Assembly: GCA_003021015.1 (NCBI GenBank)
Contig: PXRK01000020.1
Coordinates: 1-33,838, forward strand
DNA from: Halobacteriales archaeon QS_4_66_20
Lineage (GTDB): Archaea; Halobacteriota; Halobacteria; Halobacteriales; Haloarculaceae
Direction: 5' to 3'
DNA length: 33,838 nt
Positions 25,897-33,744 of the stretch are shown piece after piece (position 1 is the stretch's first letter; the number at the start of each line of letters is the position of its first letter). The notes below the pieces were generated by a model that saw nothing but the letters and a program-made list of their open reading frames with translations, searched no databases and was not told the origin of the DNA. Position numbers and translations under genes: made by a program.

Positions 25897-26535
25897 CTAC
25901 AGGTGCGCTTCGAGGTCGAACGTCTCGTCGCCGTCCAGCACGATCGCCTCGGCGCCGGGCGCGTTGCCCTCGATCGCCCGCTCGAACTCCCCGGTGTCGA
26001 TCTCGATCGGCGGGAACGTGTCGTAGTGCATCGGGAACGCGTAGTCGACGTCCAGCCCGTCGCGCATCTCGGTCATCAGCGACGTGTCCCCGGCGTGGAA
26101 GAAAGTGGTCGACTCCTCGTCGGCGACCTTCGCGGGCCTGGTGTCGGAAACGATGAAGCTCGCGGGCATCCCGCCGGAGGCGCCGTACGTCGTCTCGATG
26201 CCGTTCGTGTGATCAGCGCGGTGCATCGTCACGAACGCGTCGCCGACCTCGACGGTGCCACCGAGGTTCATGCCCATGCCGCCGACAGCGTCGAAGTCGC
26301 CGGAGTTGTCCCGGCAGTACTCGACCAGTTCAGGCGTCGCGACAAGCGTCGTCCCCTCGTAGCGGTCGACGTCGCCGACGTGGTCCGCGTGCCCGTGGGT
26401 CAACAGCAGGTAGTCGGGATCCAGCCGGTCGGGATCGGCGTCCGTCTTGGGGTTCTCGAAGAACGGATCGATCAGCAGGCTCGTACTCCCGACTTCGACG
26501 TGCCACGTCGAGTGGCCGTGCCAGGTGAGTTGCAT
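25897..26535 (-). CDS. UPF0173 metal-dependent hydrolase (beta-lactamase fold) with ~30-residue internal gap
   Basis: This 212-residue protein belongs to the metallo-beta-lactamase-fold UPF0173 family. Metal-binding residues HGHADH (47-52), HRADH (105-109), GDT (149-151) and His170 (PMHYDTF) are visible. However, [12 protein letters not shown] is joined directly to [15 protein letters not shown], whereas relatives such as Bacillus YtkL have some 30 residues here, including the conserved PIGDNFTMGP block. The gap is in frame, at about 26053-26060, leaving the protein shorter than its relatives (about 225-245). It may be inactive. A TATA-like CGTTAAGTG lies upstream near 26562, and the start MQLTWHGHS at 26535 is the family start. 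Confidence 0.85.
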   Translation of the reverse strand: MQLTWHGHSTWHVEVGSTSLLIDPFFENPKTDADPDRLDPDYLLLTHGHADHVGDVDRYEGTTLVATPELVEYCRDNSGDFDAVGGMGMNLGGTVEVGDAFVTMHRADHTNGIETTYGASGGMPASFIVSDTRPAKVADEESTTFFHAGDTSLMTEMRDGLDVDYAFPMHYDTFPPIEIDTGEFERAIEGNAPGAEAIVLDGDETFDLEAHL

Positions 26536-26578
26536 TGCGTCCACTGCTACTCCCGATTCGCACTTAACGCTGGTTGTC

Positions 26579-26688
26579 ATACTGCCGGACGTGACTATGT
26601 TACTCCGAGTGATGCTCGGACTGGGATTTTCGGTTGTCTTAGATGCTGAGCGCTATCCGGATGGTAACGGAATCACGTCCGGCAGTAT
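26579..26688. mobile_element. MITE family B (110 bp)
   Basis: Ends ATACTGCCGGACGTGA (26579-26594) and TCACGTCCGGCAGTAT (26673-26688) are a perfect 16-bp inverted repeat. The interior is unlike family A. Yet both families share the terminal pattern ATA, C or G, TG, then GTGA at the same places, suggesting related transposases. It lies between the UPF0173 and CitE-like genes. No clear target-site duplication is seen. Confidence 0.85.
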
Positions 26689-26712
26689 CAACCCCGAGCA
26701 CGGTCCTCGGCG

Positions 26713-27564
26713 TCACTCCCTGGTCGCGGCCTCGTAGCGGCGGACGATGTCCTCCGCCTGTGCGATCAGCGGCGCGTCGACCATCTCGCCCTCGACCGCG
26801 AACACGCCGACGTCGTTCGCCGCGGCCTCGTCGCGGGCGGCCAGCACCTTCCGCGCCCACTTGACGTCCGCCTCGTCGGGCGTGAACGCCTCGTTGATGA
26901 TCGGCACCTGCCCCGGATGGATCGCCATTTTGCCGTCGAACCCCAGGTCGCGGCCGAACGCCGCGTCCGCGGCCAGCCCTTCGTCGTCCTCGTAGTCAGT
27001 GTAAAGAGTGTCGATGGCATCGACGCCAGCGCTGCTCGCGGCCAGCACCGTGTGCTCGCGCGCATGGAGGATTTCGGTCCCTTCCTGGGTCCGCGTCGCG
27101 CCGACGTCTGCAGCCAGGTCCTCGGCGCCGAGCAACACCGCGTCAGTCGGGCCGGCACTCGCGATCGACTCCGCTTTGAGGACGCCGTCCGCCGTTTCCA
27201 GCAGGGCCAGTATCGGCAGCTCCTGCCCGTGTTCAGCCAGCAGGTCCGCGAGGTCCTCGACGGCAGCGCTGGAGTCCACCTTGGGGAGCATCACGCTGTC
27301 GACGGCGGTCGCAACACCGTCGCCGAAGACGGCTTCGATGTCCCGCTCGCCCCCATCGCCGATGGGGTTGACGCGAACGCAGAGCTCCGGGTCCGGGTCG
27401 AGTTCGGTGACGGCCTCCCGGACCGCCTCACGGCCCGCCGCCTTCTTCGCCGGGGCGACGGCGTCTTCGAGGTCGAACACGATCACGTCGGCGCCGCTGT
27501 CGGGCGCCTTCCCCAGCAGCGACGGCTGATCACCGGGCGAGAACAGCACCGTTCTCCGAACCAT
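26713..27564 (-). CDS. CitE-like HpcH/HpaI family CoA-ester lyase
   Basis: The 283-residue TIM-barrel protein is similar to citrate lyase beta subunit and (methyl)malyl-CoA lyases, which cleave a CoA ester with a divalent metal. Key blocks are RTVLFSPGDQPSLLGKA (substrate), IVFDLEDAVAPAKK (metal Asp/Glu), VRVNPIGDG, MLPKVDS, LALLETADGVLKAE (metal Glu) and LGAEDLAAD. The C-terminal GFDGKMAIHPGQVPIINEAF is a strong family mark. No citrate lyase alpha or gamma subunit is adjacent, so it is likely a malyl-CoA or citramalyl-CoA lyase-like enzyme. Substrate is not decided by sequence. Confidence 0.9.
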   Translation of the reverse strand: MVRRTVLFSPGDQPSLLGKAPDSGADVIVFDLEDAVAPAKKAAGREAVREAVTELDPDPELCVRVNPIGDGGERDIEAVFGDGVATAVDSVMLPKVDSSAAVEDLADLLAEHGQELPILALLETADGVLKAESIASAGPTDAVLLGAEDLAADVGATRTQEGTEILHAREHTVLAASSAGVDAIDTLYTDYEDDEGLAADAAFGRDLGFDGKMAIHPGQVPIINEAFTPDEADVKWARKVLAARDEAAANDVGVFAVEGEMVDAPLIAQAEDIVRRYEAATRE

Positions 27565-27746
27565 GCGGAGCGTTCGGCTGGCACCGGTTTAGGCGTGGCG
27601 CTCCATCGAGGGGGCGGCGTATGCGGGGCGTCAGACATCCTCCGCTCCGAAGAAGTCTCGCCACCGATTCCGGCGAACGACGGCTTCGATGCCGCCGAAG
27701 AAGATTTATGCGGGAACGTCGAAGGACTCATCAAGAGGTTTGAGAC

Positions 27747-27878
27747 GTGGCACGGAGTGAAAGACAGGAGCAACCTGTGAGCGACGAAGAATTCGAGTCG
27801 ATGCCCGAACGCATCAGCAGCCACTTCGACCGGGTACGCGACCTGTTGGAGCAGGAAACCGACGATTCCGACGTCTGA
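27747..27878 (+). CDS. small haloarchaeal protein of 43 residues
   Basis: A GTG-started open frame encodes a 43-residue acidic protein containing EFESMPERISSHFDRVRDLLEQ, an amphipathic helix. Codon use is haloarchaeal. A TATA-like TTTATG (27706-27711) lies about 36 bases upstream of GTG 27747, giving a leader of roughly 10 bases. A second GTG at 27777 would give 33 residues. It stands alone and is too short for usual gene callers. Function is unknown and it has no clear family I can name. Confidence 0.55.
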   Translation: MARSERQEQPVSDEEFESMPERISSHFDRVRDLLEQETDDSDV

Positions 27879-28074
27879 GTGCGGCCTTTTCTTGTAGACG
27901 GGTTTCCTGCGCCCGGTCTGCTTGGAGGCGGAAGGTTAATTCGAGAAGTATTTGGCGACATTCTCGGGGCCGGTTGGAGCACCTCAGATGCCGACTGATT
28001 CTCGAAGGTTGTTTCTGAATAGAATCACCGTGTTTTCAACAACTGTTATTCCAGTCCGCGGCCTACCGCGGGAC
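27879..28074 (+). other. intergenic stretch before nnrD
   Basis: About 200 bases contain a T-rich tract (CTTTTCTTG, 27886-27894) directly after the small gene, a plausible archaeal terminator. The remainder is A/T-richer than its surroundings with no gene, strong repeat or clear TATA box seen. Confidence 0.4.
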
Positions 28075-29414
28075 ATGATCAGGGGCTCGGAGATGGCGGT
28101 CGTCGACGGGAACGCCGAGGCGCTGGGGGTGCCGCAGAAACAGCTCATGGAGTCGAGCGGCAACGCGATCGCCGACGCCGTCAGGGAGCACGCGGCGGAG
28201 GGTGCCGACGTGTGCATCGTCGCGGGCCGTGGCAACAACGGCGGGGACGCGTTCGTCGCCGCCCGGTTCCTGGACGACTACGACGTTCGGGTCCGCCTGC
28301 TCGGCCGCGCGGAGACGATCAGTACGACCATTGCCCGCGAGAACTGGGACGCGCTGCAGGCTGCAGCGTACGACGCCAGCGAGTGGCGCGACTCGTCGGC
28401 AGTCGACCTCGGCTCGCCGGACGTGCTCGTCGACGCGATGCTCGGCACCGGGATCAGCGGCAACCTCCGGGAGCCGGCGGCGACGGCCGCCGCGGCAATC
28501 AACGACAGCGACGCCACCGTCATCTCGGTCGACGTCCCCTCCGGCCTTGACGCCGAAACCGGCGAACTGGCGGCGAACGCGGTCGACCCGGATCACGTCG
28601 TCACCTTCCACGACACCAAACCCGGGCTGGCCGACCTCGACGCGTCGGTGACGGTCGCAGAGATCGGCATCCCTGCAGCAGCGACCACGTTCGGCGAGCG
28701 CGGCGACCTCCAGCGCTCAGGGCGGGCGCGGACCTCGTACGCGTGACGTGTCCAACGTCCGTTGCGCACGAAGTGCAGGGGTACAGCGAGGATATCATCC
28801 TCCGGCCGGTCCAGGGGACGGAGTTCGAACCCGGACACGTCGGTCCCGTCATGGAGTTCGCGGCGGAACACGACGCCCTCGTGATCGGACCGGGCCTGGG
28901 GGCGGCCGACCCGGTGCTGGAAACCGCCGAGGCGGTCATCGAAGCTTACGACGGGACGGCGGTCGTCGACGCCGACGCCCTCCAGGTCGTGCCGGGAATC
29001 GAGACTGACGCGACGCTGATCTGTACGCCCCACCAGGGCGAACTGGTCAAGATGGGCGGCCGACAGGTCGACGACTGGCGCGAACGTATGGAGCACGTCG
29101 AGTCCTTCGCGTCGGAGCTGGGGCACACGGTCCTCGTCAAAGGACGGTACGACATCGTCTCTGATGGCGAGACCACCCGCGCGAACCGGACGGGTAACCC
29201 CGGAATGACCGTCGGCGGCACCGGTGACATCCTCGCGGGGGTGACCGGCGCATTCGCCGCGACGCAGGAGCCGATTCACGCCGCGGCGCTGGGCGCCTAC
29301 GTAAACGGGCGCGCTGGCGACATCGTCGCCGACCGACGCGGCTACGGACTCATTGCCAGCGAACTTCCGGACGTGATCCCGGACGCGATGAAACGCGCTC
29401 CGGAACACCGCTGA
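28075..29414 (+). pseudogene. nnrD: bifunctional NAD(P)H-hydrate epimerase/dehydratase gene, frameshifted by an internal deletion
   Basis: The enzyme repairs hydrated NAD(P)H: the N-terminal domain epimerises and the C-terminal domain dehydrates with ADP/ATP. The first frame (28075 to about 28715) has the epimerase marks GRGNNGGDAFVAARFL and SVDVPSGLDAETGE. The second (from about 28713) resumes LRAGADLVRVTCP and contains GPGLG, TPHQGELVKM and the active-site NRTGNPGMTVGGTGDILAG. About 35-37 residues are missing between DLQ and ALRAGADL, including the KGDNG and GGG-type nucleotide loop at the start of the dehydratase, and the frame changes. Two shorter proteins could arise, but the dehydratase lacks its N-terminus. 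The junction CAGCGCTC shows possible short microhomology. Confidence 0.88.
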
Positions 29415-29435
29415 TCGGCTGTCTGCGACCGTGGA

Positions 29436-30755
29436 TCAGACCGAAGCACCCGTCTCGACTAGCGAACTGGCTTTCGAGCGGGACTGTTCGACGACTGCGG
29501 GGCGGGCCTCGAACTCGATGACGACGTTGTCGCCGTAGGAGACGCTCTCGACGTAGGCGTTGTCGTGGATCCAGGAGACGACGCTCATCGTCTCGTCGGT
29601 CATCGGCAACACCAGCCGCTCGGTCTCCAGGGGCGGGAGCTCCTCGTGGATCCGCCCGCGGAGCGTCTCGACGTTCCGGCCGGTGCGCGCGCTCACGATC
29701 ACCGGGTTCGGCGCGAGCGCGGACAGCGCCTCGCGTTTTTGCTGGAGTTCCTCGTCGTCGACCAGGTCGGCCTTGTTCAGTACCGTCACGATCGGCGCCT
29801 CGTTGCGCTCGTACAGCGTGTCGTGGCTCGTGACCAGTTTCTCGCGGATCTCCTCGACCGGCTCGCTGACGTCGACGACCAGCAGTACGAGGTCCGCGAG
29901 GTACACGGAGTCCAGCGTGGATTTGAACGACTCCACCAGCCAGTGTGGGAGATCCGAGATGAACCCGACGGTGTCGGTCACCAGTACGTCCCGGCGGTCG
30001 ATGTCCGCCTTCCGGGTCGTCGTCCCGAGCGTGGTGAACAGCCGGTCTTCGGACTCGGCGGTCGTCTCGATGTCGGGGTGGGTGTCCTCGTTCTCGTCGA
30101 CGTCGAGGTCGGCAGCGAGCCGCCTGAGCAGCGTCGACTTGCCGGCGTTCGTGTAGCCCGCCAGCGCGACCAGATCGAACCCGGATTCGCGGCGCTGCTC
30201 GCGGCGGTGCTGGTCGGTCTTCTCGATCCGTTCGAGTTCGTCGCGGATGCGCGAGATGCGGGCCTTGATGTCGCGTTCGCGGCTCTCGTCGTACTCGCCT
30301 AGCCCCATGAACCCGGGGCGCTCGTCGCGCTTGGCGAGGCTGGCTTTCGCCTCCGCCCGCGGGAGTTCGTAGCGCAGTTCCGCGAGTTCGACCTGGAGCT
30401 GTGCCTTCCGTGTCTGGGCACGCTGGCCGAATATCTCCAGGATGAGCCGGAAGCGGTCGATCACCCGGACGCCATCGGGGAGCTTGTTCCCGATGTTGAA
30501 CGTCTGGTACGGGCCGAGTTCGTTGTCGACGATCACCGCCGTCGCGTCGGTCTCGACGACGCGCCGAGCGATCGTCTCTACTTTCCCCTCCCCGAAGTGG
30601 TACGCCGGGTCCTCCTCGCGCGTCTGCGCCACGACGTCGCGGACGTCGTAGCCTGCTGCGTGCGCGAGGTCCAGAATCTCGTCGGTGCCGGGCGTCCCCG
30701 ACGCGACGCGCTTTGCGACGACGGTCCGTTCTCCGGGTTGTGCTCGTTCCGTCAC
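29436..30755 (-). CDS. hflX: GTPase HflX
   Basis: HflX is a ribosome-associated GTPase that can split or rescue stalled ribosomes. The 439-residue protein has the N-terminal HflX domain (about 20-190: YHFGEGKVETIARR, IVDNELGPYQTFNIG, ILEIFGQRAQTRKAQLQVELAEL), then the G domain with P-loop GYTNAGKST (about 203-211), G2 TLGTTTR, G3 DTVGFI and G4 NKAD. The usual GAGE linker motif is replaced by GFMGLGEYDESRERDI, normal for haloarchaea. The ATG at 30755 follows a strong TATA box at 26-34 bases, so transcription is probably leaderless. No other translation gene is adjacent. Confidence 0.95.
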   Translation of the reverse strand: MTERAQPGERTVVAKRVASGTPGTDEILDLAHAAGYDVRDVVAQTREEDPAYHFGEGKVETIARRVVETDATAVIVDNELGPYQTFNIGNKLPDGVRVIDRFRLILEIFGQRAQTRKAQLQVELAELRYELPRAEAKASLAKRDERPGFMGLGEYDESRERDIKARISRIRDELERIEKTDQHRREQRRESGFDLVALAGYTNAGKSTLLRRLAADLDVDENEDTHPDIETTAESEDRLFTTLGTTTRKADIDRRDVLVTDTVGFISDLPHWLVESFKSTLDSVYLADLVLLVVDVSEPVEEIREKLVTSHDTLYERNEAPIVTVLNKADLVDDEELQQKREALSALAPNPVIVSARTGRNVETLRGRIHEELPPLETERLVLPMTDETMSVVSWIHDNAYVESVSYGDNVVIEFEARPAVVEQSRSKASSLVETGASV

Positions 30756-30780
30756 TCAGCTGACTCTACGATTCGCTCCT

Positions 30781-30789
30781 ATAAAAAGG
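30781..30789 (-). promoter_or_regulatory. TATA box for hflX
   Basis: CCTTTTTAT on the minus strand lies 26-34 bases upstream of the hflX ATG. It is the clearest promoter in the window. Confidence 0.65.
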
Positions 30790-30860
30790 TCCGAGGTGAG
30801 GGCAGGGTGGCGGTAAAGAGTCACGCACGACCGTATCGAGGAGTGAGCAAATGACACAAA

Positions 30861-31349
30861 TTAGTCGTCGGCATTGCTCGGGGTTGCAGACCGCGAGGGC
30901 TGGGTTTCGGGGCGGCTTCTGGCCGACCAGAAGGCGACGGTCGTCGCAAACACCAGCGAGCCGAAGATGATCTGTGCGGCAATCTGGTGGGCCATTGACG
31001 CCCAGAGGCCGAAGTTCAGCACGGTGTTGGCGCCGAACAGGATCTGGACCGGGAGCATGACGATAGCCAGCGTCAGCGCGTAGCGGATGTACCGGTCGTA
31101 GTCACCGCGCCAGGCGACGGCGCCGGCCCCGAGGATCATGAACCCGACGACCATCGCGACCAGCCGGTGGAACCACTCGACGAAACTCGGCCACGTGGCG
31201 GGGAACAGCCCCAGCCAGCCGTCGCAGAACGGCCAGCGGCCGTCGCAGGCCAGCCCGGCGCCGACCTTCCCGGTGTACACACCGAGCAGGATCAACCCGA
31301 GCGTGCTCACAGTCGTCACCGCCAGGTAGTGGCGAAACGAGAGGCGCAT
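30861..31349 (-). CDS. ctaA: heme A synthase, compact CtaA/Cox15 form
   Basis: CtaA oxidises heme O to heme A for terminal oxidases in the membrane. This 162-residue version has only about four membrane helices, half the usual eight. The first extracytoplasmic loop has CDGRWPFCDGW (two Cys as in CtaA), helix 2 has VEWFHRLVAM with the conserved Glu and His, and helix 4 has SMAHQIAAQ with a second His. Half-size heme A synthases are known from Aeropyrum. The start at 31349 follows a TATA-like box. Whether this is a natural compact form or another in-frame deletion of a full-size protein, as elsewhere in this window, cannot be told. Confidence 0.8.
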   Translation of the reverse strand: MRLSFRHYLAVTTVSTLGLILLGVYTGKVGAGLACDGRWPFCDGWLGLFPATWPSFVEWFHRLVAMVVGFMILGAGAVAWRGDYDRYIRYALTLAIVMLPVQILFGANTVLNFGLWASMAHQIAAQIIFGSLVFATTVAFWSARSRPETQPSRSATPSNADD

Positions 31350-31369
31350 ACCGGTACTCGGGCGCGAGC

Positions 31370-31378
31370 GTATTTGAA
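31370..31378 (-). promoter_or_regulatory. TATA-like box for ctaA
   Basis: TTCAAATAC on the minus strand is 21-29 bases upstream of the ATG at 31349, giving a leaderless arrangement. Confidence 0.45.
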
Positions 31379-31458
31379 ACCCGTCATTCGTTCCAGCGGA
31401 CTGGGAACCGCCCACTCCTCCGTGCGGGAAAAGTGTCCAGACAGCAGGTAGTCGATGG

Positions 31459-31466
31459 CCTTAATG
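31459..31466 (+). promoter_or_regulatory. TATA-like box for maeB
   Basis: CCTTAATG is 23-30 bases upstream of the maeB ATG at 31489. Confidence 0.45.
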
Positions 31467-31488
31467 TCGTTCCACGGGATAGGCCGCC

Positions 31489-33744
31489 ATGGGACTCGAC
31501 GAGGATGCACTCGACTATCACCGGGAGGAACCGCCCGGCAAGATCGAAATCTCGACGACGAAGCCCACGAACACACAGCGGGACCTGAGCCTGGCGTACT
31601 CGCCGGGGGTGGCCGCGCCCTGCCGGGAGATCCGCGACAACGCCGGCGAGGCCTACACGTACACCGCAAAGGGGAACCTGGTGGGCGTCGTCTCAGACGG
31701 CAGCGCGACGCTGGGGCTGGGCGACATCGGTCCCGGCGCCTCCAAGCCGGTGATGGAAGGGAAGGGCGTGCTGTTCAAGCGCTTCGCCGACATCGACGTG
31801 TTCGACATCGAACTCGACCACGACAGCGCGGGGGAGATGATCGACTCGATCAGCGCCATGGAGCCGACGTTCGGCGGCGTCAACCTCGAGGATATCAAGG
31901 CGCCGGAGTGCTTCGAGATCGAGGGACGGCTCCGCGAGGAGATGGACGTACCCGTGTTCCACGACGACCAGCACGGGACGGCGATCATCTCCGGGGCTGC
32001 CCTCCTGAACGCGGCCGACCTCCTGGAGAAGGACCTGGGAGAACTCGACATCGTTTTTTCGGGTGCGGGCGCGAGCGCGATCGCCTCGGCGAGGTTCTAC
32101 GTCTCGCTGGGCGCCAGCGAGGAGCGCATCACGATGTGTGACTCCAGCGGCATCATCACCAAGGCGCGGGCGGAGGCCGGCGACGTAAACGAGTTCAAAC
32201 GGGAGTTCGCGCGTGACGTTCCTAAGGGCGACCTGGCCGACGCAATGGCGGGTGCGGACGTGTTCGTCGGGCTCTCGGTCGGCGGCATCGTCGATCAGGC
32301 GATGATCCGGTCGATGGCCGACAATCCGATCGTGTTCGCGATGGCCAACCCCGATCCGGAGATCGGCTACCAGGCGGCGAAGAAGGCCCGCGACGACACC
32401 GTGATCGTCGCCACCGGGCGGTCGGACTACCCCAACCAGGTGAACAACGTGCTCGGATTCCCGTTCATCTTCCGCGGGGCGCTGGATGTCCGTGCGACAG
32501 AGATCAACGAGGAGATGAAAGTCGCCGCTGCTGAGGCGCTGGCCGAGCTCGCGCGCGAGGACGTCCCCGACGCGGTGGTGAAAGCGTACGGCGACGAACC
32601 GCTGCAGTTCGGCCCGGAGTACATCATTCCGAAGCCGCTGGACCCGCGCGTGCTGTTCGAAGTCGCGCCGGCGGTCGCTCAGGCGGCCATCGGGAGCGGC
32701 TGTGCCCGCCGGGAGATCGATCCCGACGTACACCGCGAGCAGCTGGAAGCCCGCCTGGGCAAATCCCGCGAGATGATGCGCGTGGTGTTGAACAAGGCCA
32801 AAAGCGACCCAAAGCGGGTGGTCCTCGCGGAGGGCGACGACGAGAAGATGGTACGGGCGGCCTACCAGCTGGCAGACCAGGGGATCGCCACGCCAGTGCT
32901 GATCGGCGACCAGGGGGAGATCTGGGAGACGATGGAGCGGCTCGGCCTGAGCTTCGACCCCGAGATCGTCGACCCCGACAGCGACAACCTCGACCCGTAC
33001 GCCGACCGGCTGTACGAACTCCGACAGCGCAAAGGCGTCACCCGCCGCGAGGCCGAGGACATGATCCAGGACGGCAACTACCTCGGCAGCGTCATGGTCG
33101 AGATGGGTGACGCCGACGCCATGCTGACGGGCCTGATGCACCACTACCCCGAGGCGCTCCGGCCGCCGCTGCGCATCGTCGGCACCGCCGAGGACGCAAA
33201 CTACGCCGCCGGCGTCTACATGCTGACGTTCAAAAACCGGGTCGTCTTCTGTGCCGACGCGACCGTCAACCAGGACCCGACGACGGACGTACTGGCGGAG
33301 GTGACCCGCCACACCGGCGAACTGGCTCGCCGGTTCAACATCGAACCCAGAGCGGCACTGCTGTCGTACTCCGATTTCGGCAGCGTGGACAACGCCGGGA
33401 CGCGGAAAGTGCGGCGGGCCGCACGAAAGCTCCGGACCGATCCCACAGTCGACTTCCCGGTCGACGGCGAGATGCAGGCTGACACCGCCGTCGTCGAGGA
33501 TATCCTGGCGGACTCCTACGACTTCTCGACGCTGGACGGACTGGCGAACGTGCTCGTGTTCCCGAACCTCGAGGCGGGTAACATCGGGTACAAGCTGCTG
33601 CAGCGGCTCGGGGGCGCGGAAGCGATCGGTCCGATGCTCGTCGGCATGGACGAACCCGTCCACGTGCTGCAGCGCGGCGACGAGGTCAAAGACATCGTGA
33701 ACCTCGCCGGCGTCGCCGTCGTGGACGCACAGGAAAGGGATTGA
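31489..33744 (+). CDS. maeB: NADP-dependent malic enzyme fused to a phosphate acetyltransferase domain (MaeB)
   Basis: The enzyme decarboxylates malate to pyruvate, making NADPH. The 751-residue protein has an N-terminal malic enzyme domain (about 1-420): YSPGVAAPC, LGLGDIGP, MEGKGVLFK, NLEDIKAPECFEIE, FHDDQHGTA, and the dinucleotide-binding FSGAGASAIA. Then FAMANPDPEIG and the PTA-like domain (about 425-750), which in MaeB proteins is usually regulatory rather than catalytic, with VVLAEGDDEKMVRAA, FVFPNLEAGN-like VFPNLEAGNIGYKLLQ and GPMLVGMDEPVHVL. All expected blocks are present and length is normal. The stop TGA is the first three bases of the IS200/IS605-type end TGACATCC. Confidence 0.97.
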   Translation: MGLDEDALDYHREEPPGKIEISTTKPTNTQRDLSLAYSPGVAAPCREIRDNAGEAYTYTAKGNLVGVVSDGSATLGLGDIGPGASKPVMEGKGVLFKRFADIDVFDIELDHDSAGEMIDSISAMEPTFGGVNLEDIKAPECFEIEGRLREEMDVPVFHDDQHGTAIISGAALLNAADLLEKDLGELDIVFSGAGASAIASARFYVSLGASEERITMCDSSGIITKARAEAGDVNEFKREFARDVPKGDLADAMAGADVFVGLSVGGIVDQAMIRSMADNPIVFAMANPDPEIGYQAAKKARDDTVIVATGRSDYPNQVNNVLGFPFIFRGALDVRATEINEEMKVAAAEALAELAREDVPDAVVKAYGDEPLQFGPEYIIPKPLDPRVLFEVAPAVAQAAIGSGCARREIDPDVHREQLEARLGKSREMMRVVLNKAKSDPKRVVLAEGDDEKMVRAAYQLADQGIATPVLIGDQGEIWETMERLGLSFDPEIVDPDSDNLDPYADRLYELRQRKGVTRREAEDMIQDGNYLGSVMVEMGDADAMLTGLMHHYPEALRPPLRIVGTAEDANYAAGVYMLTFKNRVVFCADATVNQDPTTDVLAEVTRHTGELARRFNIEPRAALLSYSDFGSVDNAGTRKVRRAARKLRTDPTVDFPVDGEMQADTAVVEDILADSYDFSTLDGLANVLVFPNLEAGNIGYKLLQRLGGAEAIGPMLVGMDEPVHVLQRGDEVKDIVNLAGVAVVDAQERD

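Noticed and set aside
28820..28850. GTTCGAACCC as a tRNA T-arm
   Set aside because: It lies inside nnrD coding sequence and no acceptor stem or anticodon arm can be formed around it. No tRNA or rRNA was recognised in the window.
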